Of a stretch of 64,000 nucleotides of DNA, positions 10,501-16,742 are shown piece by piece. Position numbers and translations under genes: made by a program. The notes beneath the pieces were generated by a model, which was given only the letters and a program-made list of their open reading frames with translations, was not told where the DNA came from and did not search any database. The number at the start of each line of letters is the position of its first letter. Position 1 is the stretch's first letter. This stretch comes from Actinokineospora globicatena (GTDB taxonomy: Bacteria > Actinomycetota > Actinomycetes > Mycobacteriales > Pseudonocardiaceae): the NCBI RefSeq assembly GCF_024171945.1, contig NZ_JAMTCR010000003.1, positions 1,044,211-1,108,210 of the forward strand, in the 5' to 3' direction.

Positions 10501-10584
10501 GGTCACCGCGACGATGACGAGAGTGGTGGCCAAACGTCCGAGGACGCCACGTTTTCGGACAGTGCTCGAATTCACCGGAGTCAT
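1528..10584 (-). CDS. giant RHS/YD-repeat polymorphic toxin (3018 aa)
   Basis: The N-terminus has a basic patch and hydrophobic stretch (LATTLVIVAVTIGLVGPSF), consistent with export. In order: a DNRLRE-like segment at about 355-540 (VLVDPSVEQATATSTLV), a DUF6531-like RHS start near 768 (GNYHTAAADAVVTVTG), YD repeats, a LamG-like jelly-roll inserted at about 990-1215 (LSIELWFRTTTGGPLFGY), many more YD repeats to about 2560, and the RHS core ending in DPTGH near residue 2673. The roughly 345-residue tail ends in a distinct domain (about 2905-3018) with HNTPRALQNKRQFARIGIHD and GGT-free ending VIPVGG; this is the likely toxin and I cannot assign its activity. YD repeats of this family form a shell enclosing the C-terminal effector. 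Start: ATG 10584, but GTG 10575 sits better behind the GGGGGG ribosome-binding site. The long plus-strand frames over this gene are shadows. Confidence 0.93.
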   Translation of the reverse strand: MTPVNSSTVRKRGVLGRLATTLVIVAVTIGLVGPSFPSPVPDLSDGERALAEAMGLAPRQAWGEASAEAGGSAAPTPAEIGNPNQAASVSLQSKYPPIAGQSAEPAANTVRVEQAESTVRGYDKASSREVPQQRGRRERTFRNADGTLTTEFSRDPINYQAPDGTWRPVDTAIADAGREGWRNGADGVGLGFSRTADAERLVRVRFDDGHEFAYGLRGATASAGVVAGSTITYPGVLPGADLRLDSQAGGVKETMVLASPDAPHSWLFPLRLRGLTAAVVDNRVVLTDERGVERGVVPAGYMTDSAVNPRTGDPATSTGVRYSIVDDTAAGPALKVDLDSAWLRDPARRYPVLVDPSVEQATATSTLVVQGGGRTTGPADLRVGFNGTENAATYLAFPDIENRLRNHRVFGAQLYLTNYWSWSCAPRSVTVHGVTQPWGSSGGYPGPSVGPALTGASFAHGYIGLEQTGSSCPTAAEVVDLGVAGRDLVQRWVNGEQPNHGLSVRASETEPYAWKKFAGQGTANPPRLFVTHTEYDAEYRIDRGVPEPPVHALQGGYVKITVTNRGAQTWTPSTFALGHRAFTAQGTPFATVESAQLPGDVPRGASVTLDAFIPAMPVGEYVLDFSVLRKGGPWFTDEQIPPARLTFRVVNIRPIVKAQYPPNGYSAQTLTPQLWVDAVDVDSPPDRKPQYRFEVCEDYVNDVGTNCTGSGYVNDRTWSVPVGALRWSKDYQWRAFGYDGTAESVALPPSHLLTAVPQPEITSHLANAPYGGTDQDFDAQTGNYHTAAADAVVTVTGPPLDVTRSYNSLDPRRDLAFGAGWSTRYDMRAVPDDDGSGNVVVTYPDGQQVRFGRNADGSFSPPQGRYANFRAEVVESGGWALVDKAFTAYRFRADGKLVQVVDEAGNRVEIAYDTSGRISTATNRTSERALTFAYTGGHVTSVATDVIDGRRLTWTYTYSGDELTKVCDPRGGCTTYEYGTGSHYRSAVADSRPASYWRLGDPQGTKAESQVRTNLGKDDGIATDVTPTGGAISGTTDGAGDFNGTSSVVKLADGLVRKNRDLSIELWFRTTTGGPLFGYQQQDISTTSAGAVPALYIGQDGKLRGQFWNGGAHPITSAGTVNDGQWHHAVLSGSLATQTLFLDGVAVGTQLGEIAHPDALHSQIGAAYTVPPGAWESWGTDARRFFRGQIDEVAYYEHPLGATAVRAHFQARAPAAQLTSVTTPSGRVQARMSYDAGADRLTDYTDDNGGLWRLATPVVTGTPENLVRTTRVTDPGNRHHFYDFDPQRGRILRYVAPLGLSTRDEDARDPAGAPTTPPAPTCPTGPSDTPPSYCGGAGTPNGGWIGGPVNGQGVRTFDYDAQGFQSTITDENGSAVVLVNDARGNLLSRKSCRVAPNDCQTAYSNYYLNPADLTDPRNDKLTESRDARSSGPTDNRYLTTYAYTGTGKRGLLEKRTAADGGVTSRAYTDASGGTPAFDTGSAPAGLVASTKDSRGAVVTYRYFRNGDLAEEKSTATGLTTRYTYDALGRLASQTQISDTYPLGLRTTFAHDELSRRTSTTEPATTDAITGTKHTLRTTAVHDADGRTTRVDVADLTGGDATRTTTNGYDDHGRLSAVTDAEGGQTSHGYDVFGNRVWTVDAGGDKYEFAYTARNKVSEVRLRSWHGDPVPAGGGTGGDGDGPKAPGTTLVLRAHTYDLAGRLLRETDAMGRTTRYEYYADGLVRRVVARGVRDPLDQNAPARDIVLEDNTYDGAGNAIKQVTPGNRVVTNEFDAVGRVSATALDPAGLNRRTEFRYDTEGNRTQEKRTGASSNSARVDTSRVELTDLVYDSSGKLTQRRVSNGPKVLVSVFGYDQRGLLRTATDPRGAGYTTDYGYDEHGNAVSVTAPAVQVESGGGAPSSTRPVTLVGRNTFGEPTAAKDANGRITTTAVDRLGRTVRTESPDYTRPGETTPGRAVVTTKYDALDRPTEVTDPLGAVTRLRYDQLGRLRERHLPAPGGTWSYSYTRVGEQLSATDPTGSRVEATYDDLGRQVTATQLERTPTPAAFTTRFGHDDADNLVRVTSPTGDVTQHGYDVLGRRTSSTDPAGVVTQFGYDLAGNQVRVSDGLGRTRFTKIDAAGGVTGIYDLDPAGRILRQSTAKYDDAGNQVESRDALGAVTKWEYDAGNRLTRQVEPVADGRAITTSFGYDAVGNRTRYTDGRGNATIQTVNSLGLAESVVEPATAAHPAATDRTWTTSYDLAGNAIQVRAPGGITRTTTFDALGQPRTETGSGAEEATTTRVFDFDTAGRLTGVSAPGGTNVLSRNDRGALVAATGPSGNSSFVYDAAGRLTARTDASGTTTATYGLGRLAAVRDGATGTTRTLSYDGAGQVSSVNLGAGNARDYVYDDFGRLKTDTVRGGTTAVTATAYGYDLVDRVKTRGVTTGPTTTADAYDYDQSGRLVKWTVNGTATAYEWDDAGNRTKAGAKVSTYDQRGRLLSDGDATYTWSARGTMTGRTAAGTTRPYGFDAFDRGVRQGSTTYAYDGLDRAVAPGFSYIGTSRDLAADSTTTYSRGPDGNLLSLARGPDRRTLLTDQHGDVVGGFDPATQISGLNETTSYDPFGQVRTSTGTRPSLGFQSDWTDPATGHVDMGARWYDPTQGRFTARDSIDLPTTPSTRANRYTYGAADPVGNDDPTGHLNCGTGGGTWLEVGLQGICTVATSTAVTSATKFATRKLPVIGWPLTAYDLYTDLRTGPETSGHRGAVVVPKPRVVAPTEEKPEVGEKGDEEVGDEGIGLPPPVPPGIAARIAAEGSVFNERVPLVPGAADPRYADGRTSSGSDSPSNRVGAGEYGVQDEDEVNRRIRDTLLDGALDIIKDIVEGPLSELDSADTTHIYEDGNVYRVVRDADGRLVRVELVVGGRGGGRAGALAKIDPNKFNYLFGKVKEDDHNTPRALQNKRQFARIGIHDSPEGRALIEQHLRGTVGSPDNILESYVNEHGSFQVRESLLAGPNGFLVLKTTWEVLDDSLRLTTVIPVGG

Positions 10585-10775
10585 CCCCCCAAGATTCAGG
10601 ACACACCATTACCGGGCAGAGCATGCATCACGCCAGTCGGTTCGCACAAGCAGTCCTACCAGCACTTTCAGTCCATCAACGTGGTGATACCGAGATGATG
10701 GCGAGATGATGGAAGCGCTCGTTAGGGTAGCTCGATCCAGCTTTCCGTTCTTCTATCCCATTCAGGGGAAATGTG

Positions 10776-12689
10776 ATGAGACGACGAGCAATTCGGTGGT
10801 CGACGCCGTTCTTGGCGGCAGTCACCGCCGTCCCGCTGGTACTGCTCGGCGGAGGGCAGTCGGCGGCCGCCGACCCGACGCTGACCTGCCGCACCGGCGT
10901 GCCGGTGTTCACCACCAGGACCAACGGCGACCTCGCGATCTACCAGCACGAGGAGCCGGAGAACGGGCAGGTGGTGTGGTCGCAGGGCCAGGTGCGCGGC
11001 ACCCAGTGGTTCGGCAAGACCCTCGCGGGTCCCGACGGCGTGGTGTACAGCATCCCGACCGACGGCTCGCTCAAGCGGTTCCGCTGGAACGGCACCGGCT
11101 GGGACGGTGCGGGCGTGCCGATCGGCCAGGGCTGGCAGCGCTTCACCCAGGCCCAGTACCGCAACCTGGTCACCGTCGACGAGACCGGGCGCATCTACGC
11201 CGTCGACGCCGCGGGCGCGCTGCGCGCCTACCTGTGGGACAACACCAGCCAGACGTGGGCGAACGCCGCCGGTGACGTGGTCGCCACCGGCTGGGGCCAG
11301 TACGACCTGATCACCGCGGCGGGCGCGGGCGTGATCTACGCCCGCAAGCCGACCGGGCAACTGATCCGCTTCCGCTACCACGCCGAGTCCCAGCGGTTCG
11401 TGCAGCGCGACAAGCAGGTCGACACCGGGTGGGACGGCTTCATCCGGGTCTTCTCCCCCGGTGCCGACATCCTCTACGGCGTCACCGAGGACGGCGACCT
11501 GCTCTGGTACCGCTACCTGGAGGCGAGCGACGAGTGGGTCGGCGGCGACAACCAGGGCGTGCAGGTCGGCTCGGCGTGGGGCAACGAGGTCGACACCACC
11601 GCGATGAGCGACGCCTGCAAGCTCAGCCCCAACCCGTTCCCGAGCAGGGTCACCGTGCCGCTGGACAACCTGGCGCCGACCAGGGCGCTGCTGGGCAAGA
11701 ACGGTGTGCCGCAGTACTTCTACGTCGACGGCTACGGCCGGGTCGTCCACGGCAAGCAGGTCGGCACGGATCCCAGGACCGTGCAGCTGGCGCCGTTCGC
11801 GGAGACGAACAACACCAAGACACCCGCGGCGGTACTCGGCTCCGGCGACCGCCTGCAGACCTTCGTGCTCGGCCAGGACGGCGAGACCCGCACGGGCACC
11901 GAGTCCGCGGACTGGCTCAGCTGGTCGGCACCGTCGTCACTGGGCGGTTGGACCCCTGGTCCGGCCACCTTCGTGCGCGGCAGTGACAACCTGGTTCGCG
12001 GCTTCGCTGTCGACTCGGCGGGCGCGCTGTGGTCGCGTTGGCAGGCCGCTGTGGACGGCCCGCTGCTGCCGTGGGTGAAGCTGGGCGGCACCAACCTCAC
12101 CCAGGACTTCACCGTCGTGCGGTCCGGGACGGCGTTCGAGATCCTGGTGCGCAACAGCTCCGGGACCCTGGTGGTGGCCAAGAACACCGGCACCACCCTG
12201 GGCACCTGGCGCACGGTCGGCGGCGGAACCATCACCGACCGGCCCGCCGCGGTGGTCAACCCCGATGGCAAGCTCCAGGTGTACGCTCGCCGCGCCGACG
12301 GGCTGCTCCACACCCAGCGCGAGACCACCTCCGGTTTCCCCGGCACCTGGTCCGCGATCGCCGGTGTGTCGGTCGTCGGCTCGCCAGCCGCGACGGTGCA
12401 CGGAAACGGCGGCATCCGCCTCGCGGTCCGCTCAACGGACTCCTACGTGTACGTGACAGCGCAATCGGCCCCCGGCAGCACCACCTACGACGCGTGGACC
12501 GCCTTGGCGGACGGTGTCTCGGGAAGCCGCTCCCCCTCGGACACCGAGCCAACGCTGATCACCGTCGGCGGCGGGCAGGTTCTCATCACCTTCCGCGACG
12601 CCAACGAGATCTCGTACTACTACCAGTCCACCCCGACGTCATTCGCCCGTTCCGGCAACGGCGGCTACACCGGCGGTTCCCGCCGCTGA
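10776..12689 (+). CDS. secreted tachylectin/PLL-like beta-propeller protein
   Basis: About 637 residues. It has a clear Sec signal peptide (MRRRAIRWSTPFLAAVTAVP, hydrophobic core, then GQSAAADP as cleavage region). Residues about 35-270 contain tachylectin-2-like repeats with a recurring pattern (YQHEEPENGQVVWSQG, FRWNGTGWDGAG, LWDNTSQTWAN, WYRYLEASDEWVGG). The second half has a different propeller-like repeat (WLSWSAPSSLGGWTPGPA, GTWRTVGGG, TTYDAWTALADG), similar to PLL-type lectins. Such propellers bind sugars; the ligand is unknown. ATG 10776 is chosen over GTG 10773 because AGGGGA (10764-10769) lies six bases upstream. It is divergent from the RHS toxin gene with about 190 bases between, so the two may share regulation. 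Confidence 0.85.
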   Translation: MRRRAIRWSTPFLAAVTAVPLVLLGGGQSAAADPTLTCRTGVPVFTTRTNGDLAIYQHEEPENGQVVWSQGQVRGTQWFGKTLAGPDGVVYSIPTDGSLKRFRWNGTGWDGAGVPIGQGWQRFTQAQYRNLVTVDETGRIYAVDAAGALRAYLWDNTSQTWANAAGDVVATGWGQYDLITAAGAGVIYARKPTGQLIRFRYHAESQRFVQRDKQVDTGWDGFIRVFSPGADILYGVTEDGDLLWYRYLEASDEWVGGDNQGVQVGSAWGNEVDTTAMSDACKLSPNPFPSRVTVPLDNLAPTRALLGKNGVPQYFYVDGYGRVVHGKQVGTDPRTVQLAPFAETNNTKTPAAVLGSGDRLQTFVLGQDGETRTGTESADWLSWSAPSSLGGWTPGPATFVRGSDNLVRGFAVDSAGALWSRWQAAVDGPLLPWVKLGGTNLTQDFTVVRSGTAFEILVRNSSGTLVVAKNTGTTLGTWRTVGGGTITDRPAAVVNPDGKLQVYARRADGLLHTQRETTSGFPGTWSAIAGVSVVGSPAATVHGNGGIRLAVRSTDSYVYVTAQSAPGSTTYDAWTALADGVSGSRSPSDTEPTLITVGGGQVLITFRDANEISYYYQSTPTSFARSGNGGYTGGSRR

Positions 12690-12757
12690 GATCCAGGCAC
12701 CGCGTAGGGTCCACCTGCACGCGGGTGATCTGATCGCGGGGAGCTCATCGCTGTCAT

Positions 12758-12785
12758 GGCGGGGGGCGGTCGACCGCCCCCCGCC
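12758..12785. terminator. 28-bp perfect palindrome after the lectin gene
   Basis: GGCGGGGGGCGGTC is followed directly by its exact reverse complement. It lies 69 bases past the lectin stop and is a likely terminator, possibly bidirectional because the antiporter gene converges on it. Confidence 0.55.
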
Positions 12786-13100
12786 GTGGCGGGGAGACCG
12801 ATGGTCCCGTGGCGGCGCCACATGCCGCGCTGCCCAGCCGCAACGCAGAGGCGGGCACCCTACGCCGTCGGTCAACGGGTGATCCCGCTGTTCCGCCGCG
12901 GAAAGGCGATCGGCACGTTGGGCACGGACCTGGCGGTAGCGGGTATCCGGCCGACGCGCCCGGTACGGTCGCTGGCGACGACCTGGATGAGGTGTTCACG
13001 CGGCTGCTCACGTCGCACCGTGTGCGGGAGCGTTTCACCGCGGTCTGATCGGTCGGGTCCCGGGACGGGCTCGCCGTGCGCGTGGCGATCCGTCCGTTTG
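12786..13100. other. gene-poor gap between convergent genes
   Basis: Open frames exist on both strands but have arginine/proline-rich nonsense composition, no ribosome-binding site and no recognisable domain. I see nothing functional beyond the palindrome at its left edge. Confidence 0.5.
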
Positions 13101-14384
13101 TCATACCGGGGTGGCCTCCGGGGCGTGTCCCGGGTCGGCCTCTCGGCGGCGCAGGCGGTCCAGCAGGCGCATCACCGGGGTCGCGCTCGCGCCGTGGAGC
13201 AGGATGGACCCGATCACCACCAGGCCCACCACACGCCACAGCCGCGCCGGGTCCGCGAAGTCGCCCGTGCCGATCGCGTACGCGATGTAGAACAGCGACC
13301 CGACGCCGCGGACGCCGAAGAACGAGATGGCCACCCGCTCGCGCGGTCCCGTCCTGCCCCACGCCAGCCCAGCCAAGCCCGCCGCCGGACGTACCAGCAC
13401 CAGGACCGCGCCAGCGAACAGCGCCTCCGACCAGCGCAGGCCGTCGAAGAGCCCGGTCACCGCGGCACCGCCGAGCAGGAACACGACGACGACGGTCAGC
13501 ATCCGCTCGGTCTGCTCGACGTACTGGTGCAGGATGCGGTGGTAACCGTGGGACCGCTCCGCGGCACGGATCGTGCACGCGCAGACGAAGACGGCCACGA
13601 AACCGTAGCCACTCACCAGCTCCGTGACCCCGTAGGTGAGGAAGGTCGCCGCCAGGGCCACGAACCCTTCGGCCTGCTCGGCCAAGCGCAGCTTCGGAGA
13701 GCGGGAGCCGAAGAACAGCTTGCGCAGCAGCCATCCGGTGGCCAGGCCCAGCACCACACCGGCCGCCAGGCGCCACAGGACGTCGACCGCGATCCAGTGC
13801 CCCAGCCAGGCCGAGGGCAGGACACCGACCACGCTGATGGCGACGGCGACGTGGGTGAACGGGAAGGCCAAGCCGTCGTTGAGCCCGGCCTCCGCGGTGA
13901 GGGCGAACCGCACCTCGTCCTCGTCGTCATCGGGGTTCTCGGCGGGCTCCCCCACTTGGACCTCGGTCGCCAACACCGGGTCAGTCGGCGCCAGCGCCGC
14001 CGCCACCAGCACCGATGCCGCCACCCCCAGTCCGAGCACACCCCACCCGAGCACACCGACGGCCACCACCGACAGCGGCATGGAGATCCCCAACAGCCGC
14101 CACACCGTCCCCCACCGCCGCACCCCGACCGGCCGGTTCAGCGCCAGCCCGGCCCCCATCAACGACGTCACCACGCACAACTCCGTCAGGTGCCGCGCCA
14201 CCGACCCGTGCGCCACCGGATCCGGCGCGGGCAGCCCCCCGAACACGGCGAACACCGCCGCCCCCAACCCCAGGAACACCATCGGCACCGACACCGGAAC
14301 ACGACTCACCACCCGCGGCAACACCGCGGCCAACAGCGTCGCCACCCCGGCCGCCGCGTACACCACCGCCCCTACCTCAACCAC
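13101..14384 (-). CDS. NhaP-type sodium/proton antiporter (CPA1 family)
   Basis: 427 residues with about 12 hydrophobic segments from the first residues (VGAVVYAAAGVATLLAAVLP). The CPA1 core signatures are present: LAPTDPVLATEVQVG, and AEAGLNDGLAFPF, which holds the ND ion-binding pair characteristic of NhaP-type exchangers. Expected to exchange cytoplasmic Na+ (or K+) for protons at the inner membrane. An acidic loop (ENPDDDEDEVRF) lies between the two motifs and replaces the longer cytosolic tail seen in some relatives. The GTG start (14384) follows a GGAGG ribosome-binding site. It is a monocistronic minus-strand gene converging on the lectin gene. The first and last transmembrane segments are assigned by eye only. 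Confidence 0.88.
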   Translation of the reverse strand: MVEVGAVVYAAAGVATLLAAVLPRVVSRVPVSVPMVFLGLGAAVFAVFGGLPAPDPVAHGSVARHLTELCVVTSLMGAGLALNRPVGVRRWGTVWRLLGISMPLSVVAVGVLGWGVLGLGVAASVLVAAALAPTDPVLATEVQVGEPAENPDDDEDEVRFALTAEAGLNDGLAFPFTHVAVAISVVGVLPSAWLGHWIAVDVLWRLAAGVVLGLATGWLLRKLFFGSRSPKLRLAEQAEGFVALAATFLTYGVTELVSGYGFVAVFVCACTIRAAERSHGYHRILHQYVEQTERMLTVVVVFLLGGAAVTGLFDGLRWSEALFAGAVLVLVRPAAGLAGLAWGRTGPRERVAISFFGVRGVGSLFYIAYAIGTGDFADPARLWRVVGLVVIGSILLHGASATPVMRLLDRLRRREADPGHAPEATPV

Positions 14385-14645
14385 CGCGCCTCCATTCCGG
14401 CACGGTCTACCCCGACCGCGGTACGCCCAACCGGAGGACGAACACTGATCAAGTCACCGCACGGCGATCGGCTGTGCGAGCCACGCGGCGGCGTCGGTTG
14501 GCGGGACACGGATCAGCTCGACTGCTCCGGCGGCGCGAACGCACGATCCGCCGCCGGTGCTGCACCTTGTCGAGGCGGGCGGTGACCTCACCGGTGGACG
14601 GGGGTGGACCGTCCACAACGGATCCACTGCTGGACGTCTTCGTGA

Positions 14646-15881
14646 TCAGATCCGGTCGACCGGGTTCTCCTGGGGCAGCAGGTTGTCACTGGCGGTGGGT
14701 GACCACTCCACGAGCACCAGGGTGGCGTCGTCCTGGAGGGTGCCGTTCTGGTGTTCCAGCACAGCGCGGGTGATGCGCCGCAACGTCTCCGGGGCGGGTA
14801 GGCCCGCGGCCTCGTGGTGCTCGGTGAGCGCGACAAGCCGATCGAGCCCGAAGAACGCCCCGCCGGGGGCGCGGGCCTCGGTGATCCCGTCGGTGTGCAG
14901 CAGGAGGCGGTCGCCCGGGCGCAGGTGCTCGACACCCACGCCGTCCACACCCGTGCGGTTGAGCCCCAGGGGCAGCCGGGGGCTTGTGCCCAGTGGACCG
15001 GTGGCGCGCCCGCCGCGCAGGATCACCGGGGGCGGGTGGCCCGCGAGCAGGTAGCGCAATTCGCCGGTGGTGAGGTCCAGGTCAGCCAGGACGGCCGTGC
15101 ACATGTCTGCCGTGGGGTGGTCGCCGAGCACCTCGTCGGCCGCGGCCGCCATCGCCGCCAGGTCACCGCCCTGCCTGCGGGCGTTGCGGGTGGCGGCCAA
15201 CACCATGGCGGTGATCAACCCGGCCGCAAGGTCGTGGCCGGTGGCGTCGAACACGGCGAAGTAGGCGCGGTCCTCGTCCACCGCGTAGTCGTAGCCGTCG
15301 CCGCCGACCCGGTCGAAGGGCTCCATGGTCGCCGAGACCACCAGGTCCCGACTGGCGAAGGTCTGCGGCGGGAGCAACTGCCACAGCAGCTCACTGGCCA
15401 CGGACAGGGGCTGGGAGCGACGCAGGGTGTGCAGCCGGTCGCTGTAAGACCGCTTGGAGACCACAAGATGTCCGATGAGTCCCGCCAGCGTCCAGCAGCG
15501 TTCCCGCACCACGCGGTCATCGGGGTCGGTGCCGACCGGCAGGCGCAGTTCGACCACCCCGAGCCGCTCGGTCCCGTTGACCACGGGAACCCACAGCACC
15601 GGCCGGTGCCCCGCGACCTCGTCGACCACGATCTCGGCGAGCTGGAAAGCGCGTCCCGCCTGCGTGCCGTCCACGGCCAGCCGCCCGCCGGAGCCTCCCC
15701 GGGGCGAGAACAGGTTCAACTCGCGCTGCGCCATGTCGACGACGTGCAGTCCCACTTGGACGTCGACCCGGGCGCAGGCCTCGGTGACCACACCCACGAA
15801 GTCCGTCGCGGTCGCCTGGTGCGCGCGGTCGATGATGTGGCTCAACAGACCGTGCCACGTCTCTCTTCGCGCATCCACCAC
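14646..15881 (-). CDS. GAF-SpoIIE (PP2C-type) serine phosphatase
   Basis: 411 residues. The N-terminal half (about 20-165) is GAF-like (FVGVVTEACARVDVQVGLHV through LWVPVVNGTERLGVVELRLP). The C-terminal half is a SpoIIE/PP2C catalytic domain with metal-binding aspartates in GGDGYDYAV and FDATGHDLAAGLITAMVLAA, then LLLHTDGITEARAPGG and QDDATLVLVEW. Family members dephosphorylate anti-anti-sigma factors in partner-switching or stress pathways. No kinase or anti-sigma gene is adjacent, so the target is unknown. Two GTG codons (15881 and 15878) are possible starts. A TAGGCT -10-like element lies only a few bases upstream on the minus strand, which suggests a leaderless transcript. Confidence 0.88.
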   Translation of the reverse strand: MVDARRETWHGLLSHIIDRAHQATATDFVGVVTEACARVDVQVGLHVVDMAQRELNLFSPRGGSGGRLAVDGTQAGRAFQLAEIVVDEVAGHRPVLWVPVVNGTERLGVVELRLPVGTDPDDRVVRERCWTLAGLIGHLVVSKRSYSDRLHTLRRSQPLSVASELLWQLLPPQTFASRDLVVSATMEPFDRVGGDGYDYAVDEDRAYFAVFDATGHDLAAGLITAMVLAATRNARRQGGDLAAMAAAADEVLGDHPTADMCTAVLADLDLTTGELRYLLAGHPPPVILRGGRATGPLGTSPRLPLGLNRTGVDGVGVEHLRPGDRLLLHTDGITEARAPGGAFFGLDRLVALTEHHEAAGLPAPETLRRITRAVLEHQNGTLQDDATLVLVEWSPTASDNLLPQENPVDRI

Positions 15882-16197
15882 CGCAGCCTAGACGCCCACC
15901 CAGGCCCGGCGGCCGACCAAACCCGGCGATCCCCGGAGCGGGTAGGCTGGGTGGGACGATCAGACGCGGCCGAAGGGGCCAGGCCCACTTGCCCGGTTCA
16001 CGTGGCGAACTCCGTCACGAACTGCTGGTGGCCCGCTGACCCGTGTACGCCCAGCCACGGGTTGGACTCGAAAACCAGGTCGACGGGATCGGTCTTGCCC
16101 CAGCCGGGCCTCCGGCGCCCGCGGCTCCAGGAAGTGGCTGTGACCGTCCGCAGCGCGGCGCTCCCGAACCGCGTGGAGGAGGTGGGGCAGGGAACGC
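15882..16197. other. gap with possible gene remnant on the minus strand
   Basis: One minus-strand frame ending near 15998 reads KTDPVDLVFESNPWLGVHG and FVTEFAT, which looks protein-like. A different frame just upstream reads HLLHAVRERRAADGHSHFLEP. Together they could be the frameshifted end of an old gene, but there is no start or ribosome-binding site, so no gene is called. Confidence 0.3.
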
Positions 16198-16674
16198 CTA
16201 GTCGTCCTCGATGTCGCCGGTGCGCCACAGGTTGATTGTGTACCTCTCGGGGAGGAGTTCGCTGCTGGCAGGACGGTGCTGCGCGGCCAGGGTTCGGCCG
16301 CTGTGCTCGACCACAGCGGCATAGGTCCCGGGGCCGGTGAGCAGTCGGAAATCGACCGCTTCCGCAGTGGGTGAGGACAGCACGACCAAGCCGGTGGCGA
16401 ACTCCACTTCGAGCGGCGCCGTGAGGCCAGCTCCGTCGCCCTGCGCGGTTATGGCCGGATCCGTGTCCCACAACCGAAGAGCCACCGCGACGGGCAGTTC
16501 AGCCTGTGCGCACACCAGGTAGAGCTCCGTACCGGTGCTCGCCGCCACCGTGGCGTAGGCCTGGCCGAGGGCGTTGTCCGGATCGTGCCCGGCGTCCGCG
16601 TCGGCGTCGCGCAAGGTCAGGATTCGGTACGCCGGGGTGAGGACGACGTTGCGTTCGTCGAGGACGTTCGGCAT
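16198..16674 (-). CDS. hypothetical protein (158 aa) downstream of the secreted nuclease
   Basis: The protein starts MPNVLDERNVVLTPAYRILT and ends RYTINLWRTGDIEDD. No signal peptide or transmembrane helix; it is acidic and beta-rich by eye (ATGLVVLSSPTAEAVDFRLL). I do not recognise a family. It lies in the same direction as the NucA/NucB-like gene, but a 15-bp stem-loop separates them and the ATG has no purine-rich ribosome-binding site (upstream bases are ACACCCC). It may therefore have its own promoter or be poorly translated. A role as cytoplasmic inhibitor of the nuclease is possible from position only. The in-frame upstream extension to 16983 is nonsense and overlaps the nuclease gene, so ATG 16674 is used. 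Confidence 0.7.
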   Translation of the reverse strand: MPNVLDERNVVLTPAYRILTLRDADADAGHDPDNALGQAYATVAASTGTELYLVCAQAELPVAVALRLWDTDPAITAQGDGAGLTAPLEVEFATGLVVLSSPTAEAVDFRLLTGPGTYAAVVEHSGRTLAAQHRPASSELLPERYTINLWRTGDIEDD

Positions 16675-16696
16675 GGGGTGTGGCCGTTTCGGTGTG

Positions 16697-16736
16697 GTGC
16701 TGGGGCGACCCGAGCAGTCTAGGGCCGCCCCAGCAC
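16697..16736 (-). terminator. stem-loop between nuclease gene and downstream ORF
   Basis: Arms 16697-16711 and 16722-16736 pair over 15 positions with one mismatch (GTGCTGGGGCGACCC against GGGCCGCCCCAGCAC), with a ten-base loop. It lies just past the nuclease stop codon (16743) and is a likely terminator of that transcript. Confidence 0.65.
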
Positions 16737-16742
16737 CCGCGC

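Noticed and set aside
12754-13776. Minus-strand 340-residue frame and plus-strand 609-residue frame around the antiporter
   Set aside because: Shadows of the NhaP-type gene; translations are arginine/histidine/proline-rich and lack ribosome-binding sites.
15960-16322. Possible gene remnant near the phosphatase start
   Set aside because: Protein-like fragments occur in two frames but with no start, ribosome-binding site or recognised family; kept only as a gap note.
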